DNA from: Callorhinus ursinus
Taxonomy: Eukaryota > Chordata > Mammalia > Carnivora > Otariidae
Reading direction: 5' to 3'
DNA: 64,000 nt
NCBI RefSeq assembly: GCF_003265705.1
Contig: NW_020312968.1
Location: 3,656,935-3,720,934, forward strand
Both the position numbers and the translations under genes were made by a program. The notes beneath the pieces were generated by a model. It did no database searches and was not told the DNA's origin. It saw only the letters and a list, made by a program, of their open reading frames with translations. Below, one piece after another: positions 34,377 to 45,574 of the stretch. Each line of letters starts with the position of its first letter. Position 1 is the first letter of the stretch.

Positions 34377-34595
34377 AACAGGACTATCATTTATGGATTA
34401 TTACCACGTGGCAGGCACTAGACTGTCTTTCTCCATGTAACCCCCTCCACGATCCTAAGATGTTGGTGCTATTGTGATCATCATTCATGGGACGAGAACA
34501 CTGAGGAACAGAGAGAGACCTAAGACCGAGTAGCAATTCAGTGGTTGAGCTGGATTCTAACCCACGGAGTTTTGCTCCAAGGCCTTAATTGTTAA
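34377..34595 (+). mobile_element. MIR fragment
   Basis: The sequence 'ccacgtggcaggcactagac', 'cgatcctaagatgttggtgc', gaacactgaggaacagaga and 'gttgagctggattctaaccc' is a nearly full MIR layout. Confidence 0.8.
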
Positions 34596-34948
34596 CCACT
34601 TCGAGTGATGACCTCATCAATTTTGTAAGATAATGAATAGGTTTAAAGAGAAGGGACAGTCTTTACACCCTCTCCTGGTGCAGCAAGAACGTACATGCAA
34701 GAAATACCAGTTTTCTGACATATCCAGGAGTTAGGCCGAACATCTCGGAAGACAACAATTATTACCATGCCTCCAGCATATGAAAGATTGATTAAACTTT
34801 ATGCATGCAATATTTGGAGGCCTCTAGACTTTTATGCCAGTGTCTTCGAATGTTGTAATCTTTTGGTTCTCAGTAGGAACACCTATTGATCTAAATCTGA
34901 ATTTGATATAACGGTCTCAGAAATTTCAATCACATATAGGAATATTTT

Positions 34949-35020
34949 TTAAAATTAATTAATTTTTTTTGCCCCATCCCCCCACTCCCCTCCCGTCCAG
35001 CGACCCTCAGTTTGTTTCCT
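34949..35020 (-). mobile_element. minimal L1 tail, 72 bp, with 17-bp duplication
   Basis: On the minus strand this is aggaaacaaactgagggtcg, a G-rich tract, then poly-A: the L1 3' UTR. The perfect 17-bp duplication acatataggaatatttt lies at 34932-34948 and 35021-35037. Confidence 0.88.
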
Positions 35021-35369
35021 ACATATAGGAATATTTTAACGATGATATAGCAATATCCACATGTGTAGTTCTTTTTAAAAAATACTTTAAAATCCCAGCG
35101 AATACTTAAAAAATCTCCACCCTGTATTAAACCGTCTCCTATCTTTATATTTAACACAAAGTCATATTGCTACCAGATTTGTTGCCTAAAACATTTTCCT
35201 TATAACATTGTTTTACATGAAAATGTCTGTCGCTGTCCATGCTTATGGATTATTTCAGTACTTCCGCTTGAAGTTCAAGACACTCTATGACATCATCCCA
35301 TTCTACTTGCACAACAACATCCTCACCAAAACCCGGGCTTTAGGGTTCCTTCCATTCCTCTACAGTTCC

Positions 35370-35530
35370 CAGTCATACCTTGCTCTTTCTGCCTCACTGC
35401 TTTGGCTCATGCTGAGACCTTGGCCCGGAATTCCCTCCCTCCTGCTCTCTGCAGAGTCGCATTCTACTCCTAAGTTCTGGAAGTCTTAGCTAGTCTGTCT
35501 TCTCCTTGAAAAATTCTCTGACCAATAAAA
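35370..35530 (+). mobile_element. L2 fragment
   Basis: The phrases 'tttggctcatgctgagacct', 'cccggaattccctccctcct' and 'tctccttgaaaaattctctg' match the conserved 3' part of L2. Confidence 0.65.
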
Positions 35531-35638
35531 GTCAATAGACATTTACAGAAACTCAGCCATCTGTCATGAAGGAACTTTTCTCTTTTCAAGTCCCTATAAC
35601 TATAATCAATTTGTCAGTCCATCTGCCCTTCTGCACAT

Positions 35639-35890
35639 CTAGCCATCCATCTACCCACACATCCATGCATCTGTGCATCCATCCAACATTGCGTGAGTGC
35701 CTTCTATGTGCCAGGCATTGTATTACACACTGCACTTTTAATTACGTCATTAATTAAATTACTAATTAATTCTGTCAGCACTTATCTTTGTACCCCAACT
35801 ATATTGTAACCTGCTTGATGGCAGGAACTAGGACTTATATTTCCTCATATGTTTCATGGGATTTAGCAGAACTTTATACACATGGAAAAA
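35639..35890 (+). mobile_element. CATC-rich simple repeat and MIR/L2 tail
   Basis: Loose catccat repeats (35639-35690) precede 'gtgccttctatgtgccaggc' (MIR-like) and 'cctgcttgatggcaggaact' (L2-like tail). Confidence 0.55.
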
Positions 35891-35899
35891 AATGATTGC

Positions 35900-37560
35900 A
35901 TATAAAAAAGGAAAACTGTGTTAGGATTCGGAAATACTGCTTTACATCTGCTAATTTGCTAATTTTTGGCAAATGAGATAAAATAGCTAACCCACAATTT
36001 CCTTGTGATATGACTGGCTATCCCGTCACCATTACTGAGTTGATTAAGTATTGTTATTTGTCCCATGTGAGAAACTCTTCATCAAGACCTATACAAATGT
36101 AAGGGCTCATTATTATACTCTCAGGTACTCAGACAGGACATACTGAGTAAAACCTACCTAGGGATAGCAAGAATATATGTGGGATTCTTATACTTGTACT
36201 TTTGTAACTTCTTTTATAAATGATTATTTCCTGATTAAAAAGAAATGTATATTCATTGTAAAAACCTGGAAATACATCCAGAAAAAATGAAGAAAGCGAA
36301 ACTCATCAATAACCTCATCACAAATTGCTAACTGTATATTAACACGTCTGTATCAACAACTCTAGATATTTAGTTTTAGTTACAGGACATGATACGAGGA
36401 GATTGCACCTCCTCAGTTAAAACAGAGTCTACAGGTGACCCATGTGTTATAGGAGAAAGGTCAAGTGTGGGTTTAAGGAAACCGAATTGTCGAGATCTCT
36501 TATGCAAGTTCATGGAAATCCCAGGTTCTCACTTATCACTTAACCATCAATACAGGCAATGATCTGTATCATTTCATCATGAATAGTCCAAGGCACTGTT
36601 TTCCCTAGAGGACCTGAAATTATTGCCAAACACGTTTTGCTATGCCAGGCTCTCTAACTCTGCACGGTACCCAAATATCCCCACGCTAGTGTCAAGCGGT
36701 TGTGAACCAGCACAACTTATCATTTGATCTCAGTTTAGGGAAAATAAGATGAAAGATTTGATTGGCAAGTGGGGGGAGGGGAAGAGGCTGGGTGGGAACT
36801 TGGCGGGTGGGGGTGGGGACATGAGGGCTGCCTGGACTCTGGCTCAGCTGCACTTGCGCTGCCCCCCATCCCCAATAACTGTCACCCTAACAACCATTAG
36901 GACATAAATTAACACCTAGAGTCATCAAATACAGCAAACACTTCAGGCCTGAGAAACAACCACTTGAGTTAAGTAGAAAAGCACCTTGAGTCTTTATGAA
37001 AGCCATAAATTTGTTTCCTTTTCTGAGTCAATTCCTACCCTCCAGAGACGATGTCCATTCGTGCAACACTAGAAGGAGATGTTCAGAAAAGAGGCTGGCT
37101 AGTTCCAGTTAAACTACAAACTGGCAGGTGAATGGAAAAAACACCGTATTAATAGAATATTAATAAATGAAGGAATTCCATTAGATCAGTAAAGGCCATT
37201 CAGTCATGGAGACTTTTAGTATTTTAAAATAGTGGAAATCGTGTATTTGTCCACAATCATGATCCCCAGCCTAAGAAAAAAAGAAAATAAATGTACATCT
37301 TTTTATAGGGGGGTGGTGCTGTTGGCAACATATCAACTCCATTTATTCAGAGTGGCAATTATTTGTTTGGTTTTCAGTAAATACTAATGAGAAAATAATC
37401 ACCCAATGAACGCATTTGGCAGATGAACTCTTTTAAAACATGATGTCAACCGGGGAAATAGCTATTAAGTAATTTGGAAGGATTAATATTTTTTTAAAGA
37501 TATGATTATAACTGATATACAATTTTTTAAAATATAACACAAAGTTTTCATACCCTAAAA
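35900..37560. other. unique intronic sequence
   Basis: No gene. A purine-rich, G-run cluster lies at 36771-36820. Possible old L1 remnants near 36240-36350 and 37480-37560 are too diverged to call. Confidence 0.5.
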
Positions 37561-37589
37561 TATCCTATAAATTCAGAAACAGATCTTTT

Positions 37590-37781
37590 AAAAAAAATTT
37601 TTTTTTAAAGATTTTATTGATTTATTCAAGAGAGAGCACACAAGCAGGGGGAGCGGCAGGCAGAGGGAGAACAGACTCCCAGCTGAGCAGGGAGCTCCAT
37701 GCGGGGCTTGATTCCAGGACCCTGAGATCATAACCTGAGCTGAAGGCAGGCGCTTAACTGACTGAGCCACCCAGGCGCCCC
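37590..37781 (-). mobile_element. CanSINE
   Basis: Minus-strand copy: T-rich start, 'aagcagggggagcggcaggc', 'aacctgagctgaaggcaggc', 'gagccacccaggcgccccc'. Flanks gaaacagatctttta and aaaacagacctttct are a diverged target duplication. Confidence 0.92.
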
Positions 37782-39003
37782 CAAAACAGACCTTTCTTTT
37801 GGTGACTATCTGGGTCAAGTCACCTTAGCCTTCACACGGTTACTGTGATGGGCCACAGGAAGTATGAACAGCCACCAGAGTCTGCAGAACACCTGGCTAA
37901 GAGGAGACCTTCTGTATGTACTTGAAAAGTGAATGAACGCAACTGACAGAAGAGAAATTTTATTTAATTCACCAAGTGGCATAAAGTGTTTACATGAGAA
38001 TTATAAGGGGAATCTGGAGCTCTGTGCTTTTTATCACTGACTTCTGTAAAGTCTTCATTAATGCACCAAATTTGTTTAAGTATAGAGCCAATATTCACAT
38101 TTAAAAAAATTACGATTAGAGCAAATATACCAGGCGAACAACTTGTTGTGCCATCCATACCTAAATCAGTTTTATTTATGCACACTTCTCATGCCAAGCT
38201 CAGAGCAAAACCTGAGCCTGAAAATAACCTTATGAGGATCAAGTAGAGCCGTCTCTGGGCAAGCTCTGTATAAAACTCAAAACTCTATGAAGTTAGATAC
38301 TAATAACGGTGTGAGGAGGAAACCAAGCATCTCATACGGAATTTTCATTTCTTTAAGTGTGGGTGGCAAACATTCAATTAATAGTCTGAACATTAATTAA
38401 GATTCAAAAATCAATATTTAGAAAGCTATCGAGGGAACAAAGCATGTTTACAGAGTAATTAAAGATCTTGAGGCAAAGTTATTGAGGTAGATTTCAGGAA
38501 GGAGAATGATGCTGGGCAAGCTGAAAAAAGGGACTCTGCAATACTTGAATAACATTATATTTGCCTCATTAGGTTGCATGACTGTTTATGCAGATAAGCA
38601 GAGAAAAGTGGAACTGTCTTGTGCCAGAAGTATAACTAGTTTTTATTCCAAGGAATCTGAAGGCTTCCCTGCTTGCACCAGCTAGATGAATGACAGAAGG
38701 CAAGAAAATAGATAATGTTCTCCAGCAGGTGTATTTCTACTTTCTGATGAGACCAGAAGTGCTGAGGGAAGCTAATCCTAAAGCCCGTAAGGAAATGACA
38801 GCATAGTTTGGAAGTAGATACACTCAGCTGAAACAAGAGCTCTAGCTTGGAGGCCTTAACAATTCCAGAGAAAAGCTAGAAACCTCAGCAGGAAAAAAAA
38901 AAAAAATTTAAAGTTCCCGAGCACAGGAAGCTATAACCAGTGAAATTTGGGATACTTTTATGTCGTTTTAGTGGAGTATCCTTACGGGAGCCAGCTATTT
39001 TTT

Positions 39004-39202
39004 TTTAAGATTTTATTTGTTTGTTTGTTTGTTTGTTTGACAGAGAGAGCAGAGAGCATGAGCAGAGGGGAGAAGCAGAGGGAGAGGGAGAAGCAGGTTC
39101 CCCGAGGAGCAGGGAGCCCAACGCGGGGCTGGATCCCAGAATGCCAGGATCATGACCTGAGTTGAAGGCAGACACTTAACTGATTGAGCCACCCAGGCAG
39201 CC
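39004..39202 (-). mobile_element. CanSINE with GTTT repeats
   Basis: Minus-strand copy: aagattttatttgtttgttt, 'gacctgagttgaaggcagac', 'gattgagccacccaggcagc'. Flanks gggagccagctatttt and tggagccagccatttt are the target duplication. A TTTC/TTCC microsatellite follows at 39226-39276. Confidence 0.92.
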
Positions 39203-39225
39203 CTGGAGCCAGCCATTTTAAAGCG

Positions 39226-39276
39226 TTTCTTTCCTTCTTTCCTTCCTTCTTTTCTTTCCTTTCTTTCTTTCTTTTA
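39226..39276. repeat. CTTT/CTTC simple repeat
   Basis: A pure pyrimidine tract of tttctttccttc-type units. Confidence 0.9.
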
Positions 39277-39741
39277 ATATTACAATGAATGGAAAGTTCA
39301 CGATGACTCTAAAATGACTATTAGTAAAGCAGTCTCTCTATAATAAAAGACTTGGTTGGTTAAAAAAACGTTTTTGTTTTTTAAGCTTTTGAACTCTCCC
39401 ATCTTTTAATACCAATAATTGAGTGATCAGAGGGCGTACAGGCACCTTGGACTATATTTGTGTTTGTTACGAGGCACATAATCACCAAGATATGAAACAT
39501 GGTTGATAAATTAGGTTCCATTATTCGATTATTAGAAAGGGCCAATTTCAATACACCCAAATAATTTATCCCATTAGTTATTGTATCACCCATGGGGGTG
39601 TGAAGCAACTATTAGATAGTCACCTCAGTGGGGGTCCAGAAGAAACAGAAAATGGTATGTGTTCTTAGGCAGGCATGAGATAAGAGTAACTTAATGATTT
39701 CACTAGGAAACAATTAAAAGCACTGACTAAACAGATTTGAA

Positions 39742-39935
39742 GGGCGCCTGGGTGGCTCAGTTGGTTAAGCGACTGCCTTTGGCTCAGGTCATGATCCTGG
39801 AGTCCCGGGATCGAGTCCCGCATCGGGCCCCCTGCTCAACAGGGAGTCTGTTTCTCCTTCTGACCCTCCTCCCTCTCATGCTCTCTGTCTCTCATTCTCT
39901 CTCACAAATAAGTAAATAAAATCTTAAAAAAAAAA
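39742..39935 (+). mobile_element. CanSINE, well preserved
   Basis: Head 'gggcgcctgggtggctcagt', 'tggttaagcgactgcctttg', 'ggctcaggtcatgatcctgg', 'gggatcgagtcccgcatcgg', a CT-rich block, aaataagtaaataaaatc and poly-A. The perfect 14-bp duplication taaacagatttgaa lies at 39728-39741 and 39936-39949. It looks like one of the youngest inserts here. Confidence 0.96.
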
Positions 39936-40299
39936 TAAACAGATTTGAAAAGAGTACAAAATCAGTGAAAAAGACAATGGAGATGAAGGAACCTGATAGA
40001 GCCTGGTGCCGGGAACACGCTCCATACATGTGAGCTGACGGCCTCCTGGTTAAATAATCACCAGGTCTGCGTGTGGTTTCCTGGGGTGAGGAGGAAACCA
40101 GCAGGCCTGGTGTGGGTGGTGTGTGGGGTGAGTGGTCAACAGGGGATGGGCATTCGTGGTAAACACATGGCAGGAAATAAGGGGGTGAGAGCAGACTGCC
40201 GGGGAGCTGCGACCCAACCACGATGGGGGGGTATCCTCTGCCCTCAATCAGGCTGTTGCTATTCTCATCTACCTGTCAGTAAACCACCAGACTAAAAGG

Positions 40300-43200
40300 T
40301 AGTTACGCAAATTCCTGTCTTGAGGGGGGACTGCTTGATCTGTGTGGGGACAGACTCCAACCTGAGATCAAAGAGGTCCTGCAGCTTTGGAGGCCTTGCA
40401 CCTTTGGGTTCTTTGATCCTCACTGCGCTGAACCACCTGCTCTGAGAGATGCTCCCACCCAGGACCCCGCGCCAGTTAATCAAACCAAGCCAAATGTGGG
40501 AAACAGGAGGAGGGGGTGAAACAGGAGAGGGCCTGGGACACTTGCCTTAGGTCGTCGCTGAAGTGCTGCCCTTTGCAAGTAAAAATAAATAGCTAAATGG
40601 GAAAACATAAAACGTAAGATTCCTAAGGATGAAAAAGTGGAGAGTAAAGCTCTTCAGTCCTCCTGTCAGCATTTCGACACCTAAATATCTCGGACAGATG
40701 GAAGGAGGATGCTTCCAGAATTACCCACGTCTTCCCTTTTCTTAACCCCTTTCTCCGACATCAATCTCTTCCTTACATACCCTTTTTAAAAGATTTCAGA
40801 GTGAAAGGCACCTAAGCCTCTTAGAAAGTCAGAACGACAGAGGGCTTTCTTCTGTCCCCATGGTGCAAAATGCAGGCTCCCTGGGGGCAGGAGAATGGAG
40901 TCGACACCTGCCTTATTGTGCCTGGCTTTTTTTTTTTTTTTTTTTTTTTTATCTTTCCCCTCGCTCTTCCTAAAATCTCAGGCTCTACTCACAACTCCAG
41001 CCAGATCCAAACATGCCAGCCATCACTGGCGCTACTGAGGACTTGCATGTGGGAAGTTTCCAGACACTGGTACCTGGCTGTCGGCGGGGTCTGCACTTCA
41101 AAGCTCCCCTTGGGATGGGTTTGGCCAGGAGCTGCAGGGAGTCTGACAGGCTCATCATTACACAGACACGAAGTAAGAAGAGTTGAGGAAAACACTGGTG
41201 AGGGCTTCTCCATGTGTGATGGACTTCATTACATACAGGAGGATATACACACGATGTATTATATTACATAGGCATATGTAAAGATATTTTTTTATTAGAT
41301 TTTTTTTAAATTTACACAGTTAAGGAGATATACCAGCCTTCTCTCAAGGACCTCTTCCTATTTTAAGAAGAAAAAAATCAAATTATTTTCTTTTCTCTGG
41401 CCATTCCCTTTTAATTTACTTCCAATGTGGTTATAATAAGCAAGTCATTTGCTTAAGATAATTGACTAGTATTTCTCGAATGGAGGTAAGAAAACATTTT
41501 ACCAGCTTGGAGAGAGCTAGCCATGTATCCCAGGGTCCGTGCAGATCACAACTGCGCTTGTTTTAGGAAACTAAGATTGTTTGGATAAAGACGAAAACAA
41601 GATCTAAAACGTGCTACAAGAGTCTTCAGGTAAAAGCTAACTGAACATTAGACTGACCATTTATCAGCTCACCAGCCTAGATCTTCTTGGTGTGTAACTT
41701 GAGCAAGCAGTTACCAGCCTGGGATCTGGATGAACCAGCAGTCAAAATTCCTATTTGTGAATCATTTACATATTATTTTTAGGTAACTCTTCATTTAATT
41801 TTTCCTTTTTATTTGCTTTGTCCTTACATTCTCATAAAAGGCAGGAGTAGAAATTCTGGTTGATGTTAATTTCCAGTGAGTGCATTTTCACAGTTAGTGG
41901 TTAACAGTGGTTGTAAAGACATGGTTATTTCATTGATGGCTCACGTGATAGGGAGCCATTACTCACTGTTGCTTTGATGGTTGCAAAACACAAAGAAGAT
42001 GGACAACTACCACTTATCCTTCCAAGTTTCAAGTACTATATAAGGCTTCTCATGAACTTTCCTTTTCAATTACATAAAACTCACATCATTTTTAGGGACA
42101 ACAACATGGAAATTCCTGTAAACTCTCAGAAAAATAGGCCATTAATGAGGATTGTGTATTCTCTTAGAAGAAAAAGACTTGAGATGGTTCTTCAATCCTT
42201 AAGTAAGATGTGGATTCACGGAGGTATATTTGGGGCTAAGTAATGAAAGCAGGAGATTCGGAATGGTGGCTTCCTCAAGAAAGCTGTGTGGCCCTGAAAT
42301 TCCATGGGTGGATTTCGACCTCAGGCAGTGAGTAGCCAATGATCAAGGAAATGACATAATTCAACTGATATTCTAGAACGAGTGATCTGGCCTTGGTATA
42401 TAGGCTATGAAAGGCTAGAAGGAAGCGAGCAGAGAACTGGTTCTTTCAAGGGTGCAGGCACGAGGGATCGTAAACCAGGTTATGGTTATGGACAAACTGA
42501 ATGAAACGAGAGGTCAGCTAAGGAGGGGGCAATGAAATGTCACAACTCACACATAGTGGGAGACCGAGGGGAGGGAGAAGGAAGATGGTGAACAGGGTGA
42601 TCTAAAAAAGAGTCCCCCCTGATGACAGAGGTACATTTTGGGGAGAAGTTGTTTTGTAAAAGATGACTGACAGATTCTGTTTCCGGAGTTTTGAATTTGC
42701 AACGACATAGGGGAAGCCCTGCGTAGAGATTCTAGATTGGTAAAGGATGAAGACAACGTTGGCGATGTAGAACTGAAAATCATTAATAAGGAGGTGATAC
42801 TTGTAACTGAAAGAAACGCAGAGATGTGGGTCAGGGGGAGCTGAGGAATTAAGAGGTGGTGAGAGAGAGGGCGGCGGGTGGAGGGGGGGAGAGTGTGTGC
42901 ATCCCCTCCAGAACTCTTCAAGCCACAGACCTCAGGGAATGGCTAAGTTGAAAGAAGGGAGAGACAGGCATCATTAAAGTGTCAGAGAACAAGGGCTCTA
43001 GGTTTGCATCACAAAAGGCAAGGCAAGGCAAGCAAGCGATCTGGACTGGGTAGATCAAAAGCAGGAAATCTCAAAGGAAAGCAAGAGACTTTTGATTTGG
43101 CAAACAGGAGATGGTTGAGAGTTTCACAGAGTAATTTCACTTCAAAGGTGGAAGTGAATTACAGAGGGGCTCAACAGTGAGGAAGTGGAAGCAGCTAATT

Positions 43201-43630
43201 CAGACTACTTGCTGGGGATTTGTAGTTGTATAAGGGAGGACCGAAGGAAGGCAGTAGGATAATGGAAAAGGTTTTCTGTTTTTGTTTTTCTTCCAAGATG
43301 GTGGGGGCGGGAGGGGGGGGGGGGGATACCAAGTTTGAAAACAGAGGGTTATAGTCCAACTGACAGAAAAGTGATTGAGTGTAGCTGGGTGCAAAGGGCC
43401 AAGCGACTGACAAGAGATATGATGGTTTACATGTGATTTTAATTTAAATTTTAATTAATTTTTAAAGGGATGTTTAGAGGGCACTTTTCAAGTTTGGGAT
43501 TCCCTATCCAAATTCTGGAAAAAAGAAATGATTTGAGACTTTATGTTTTCATTTCTTCTAAGGATGGTACTTGACTGGCCCCGCTTAAATGCACAGGAAA
43601 AGGTGAGTCACTACACGCAGCGGAGGACTA
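40300..43630. other. unique intronic sequence
   Basis: No gene is recognised. It contains a 24-base T run (40927-40950) and a G-rich run (43301-43325). Confidence 0.5.
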
Positions 43631-43735
43631 GGGTCAGTGGTTCCTGGACTTGTGTGAGCATCAGAATTACCCAGAGGACTCGTCAAAGCACATGCTGCTA
43701 GGTCCCACTGATTAGTGGTTTTAAAGTCAGGTCCA

Positions 43736-44258
43736 ATATAAAGAACTTCTGCAACTCAACACCAAAAAATCCCAAACAATCCCATTAAAAAATGAACAGA
43801 AGACCTGAATAGACATTTTTTTCCAAAGAAGACAAACAGATGGCCAAGAGACACATGGAAAGACACTTAACATCACCCATCATCGGGGAAATGCAAGACA
43901 AAACCACAATGAGATCACCTTACACCTGTCAGATTGGCTAAAATAAAAAAACATAAGAAACAACAAGTGTTGGCAAGGATTGTGGAGAAAAAGGAACCCT
44001 TGTGCACGGCTGGTGGGAATGCAAGCTGGTGCAGGTACTGTGGAAAACACTGTGGAGGTTCCTAAAGAGATTAAAAAACAGAACTACCTCGTGATCCAGT
44101 AATTCCACTACTGTGTATTCACCCAAAGAAAGGAAAAACACTAATTTGAAAAAAATATGTGCATTCATGTTTACTGCAGCATTGTTTACAATAACCTAAT
44201 TATGGAAGCAACCCAAGTGTCCACAGGGAGATGACTGGCTAAGGAAGATGTGGGGTGG

Positions 44259-44310
<52 letters not shown>

Positions 44311-44745
44311 GAATATTACATAGCCATAAAAAGGGTGACGTCTTGCCATTTGTGACAATGTGCCAAGTGAAATAAATCAGACTGAGAAAGACAAACACCA
44401 TATGGTTTCACTCATATGTGGACTCTAAAAAACAAATGTATGAACAAACGAAAAGTGGAATCATACCTATAAATACAGAGAACAAACCGATGGTTGCCAG
44501 AGGGAGGGGGAATGAAGGGAAGTGGGAGCTACAGGCTTCCAGTGATGGAATGAATAAGTCACAGGAAGAAAGGGCGCAGCATTGGGAACATGCTCAGTGA
44601 TATCGTAATTGCTTATGGTGACAGATACACTTGTGAGCACAGCATAATGTATAAAGAAGGTGAATCACTATGCTGTGTATCTGAAACGAATGTAACATTG
44701 CGTCAACTCTACTTAAATAAAATTTTTCTTAAAAAAAAATACATC
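43736..44745 (+). mobile_element. L1 3' end (5'-truncated)
   Basis: It opens at 'ataaagaacttctgcaactc' and runs through 'agagacacatggaaagacac', 'gggaaatgcaagacaaaacc' and 'gcagcattgtttacaataac', then a CA repeat (44260-44308), 'aatattacatagccataaaa', the 3' UTR and poly-A. This is the ORF2 C-terminal part, antisense to PCSK5. Confidence 0.93.
44260..44308. repeat. CA dinucleotide repeat inside L1
   Basis: About 24 uninterrupted CA units at the ORF2 site just before the 'ggaatattac' phrase. Confidence 0.95.
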
Positions 44746-45384
44746 GAAGAAATTAAGGCCCAGAATTTGCATTTCTAGCCAGTTCCCAGGTAATGCTGAA
44801 GTTGTTGGTCCAGGCACCCCATGGTGAGAGCCACCTCCTGAGGGCATTGGGGCTGGCATCTCTCTTGGAACCCCAGCTAATAAAGCCTGGTTAATTAGGC
44901 TAGCATCTCCAACGTGGGGTCTGAGTCTCTGGAGGCAGGATTCCTCAGTACCCCTCCCCTCATGTGAGCAGCACAAGAAATGAAAGCTGGCTCTACAGAT
45001 TGTGCTAATATCTTTTCATACGGACTACCACACACATTTTGGCTTCCCTTATAGAGGTATTTTAGGAAGATAAGTTTTCCTAATTAACCTATAGATATTC
45101 CTCACTCACTGAGCACAGGTTGGTCTAGATATTTTCTTCTGTGGATGCACATAACTCAAAGAGTTAAAGTTTATTCATTCTTGGCCAGAATCTGGGTTTG
45201 ACTGACTTGAGATACAATATCAAGCTCAGTAACAATGTTGAAAAATAGTAAATGCTCTAAAGGTTCTGTTTAATGCATTTAAATCTATCTATTTTGTCTA
45301 ATCTTACTGGCTCTATAGTTGAAGTACATTTAATGTAGCAAGCATGCTTCCCGAAATAAGATGCCCAGAAGAAAGTTTATATGG

Positions 45385-45570
45385 GAGGTAAAAATACTAT
45401 CTTACGTATGCATTTTATTACGTATTAACTAATGAAATCTTTAGAACAGTCCTATTGGCAAAATAGTATTATTCACATTTTACAGCTGAAAAAATAAGCC
45501 TCATAAACATTAAAAAAAACTTGCCCAAAGTCACACAGACTCAATCACAAGTGTTCAGAATCTCTTTGCA
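45385..45570 (+). mobile_element. MIR fragment
   Basis: The phrases 'aacagtcctattggcaaaat', 'attcacattttacagctgaa' and 'cttgcccaaagtcacacaga' match the MIR core. Confidence 0.75.
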
Positions 45571-45574
45571 TCAT

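Larger units (their letters stand above)
43635..44834. mobile_element. MER5 element split by an L1
   Basis: The first half 'gtggttcctggacttgtgtg', 'agcatcagaattacccagag' lies at 43635-43735. The second half 'gcccagaatttgcatttcta', 'gccagttcccaggtaatgct' lies at 44757-44834. Together they follow one MER5A consensus with an L1 between. Confidence 0.75.

Noticed and set aside
39742..39830. tRNA-like A and B boxes in SINE heads
   Set aside because: These belong to tRNA-derived SINEs; the clover-leaf is not preserved, so no tRNA gene is called here or in the other copies.
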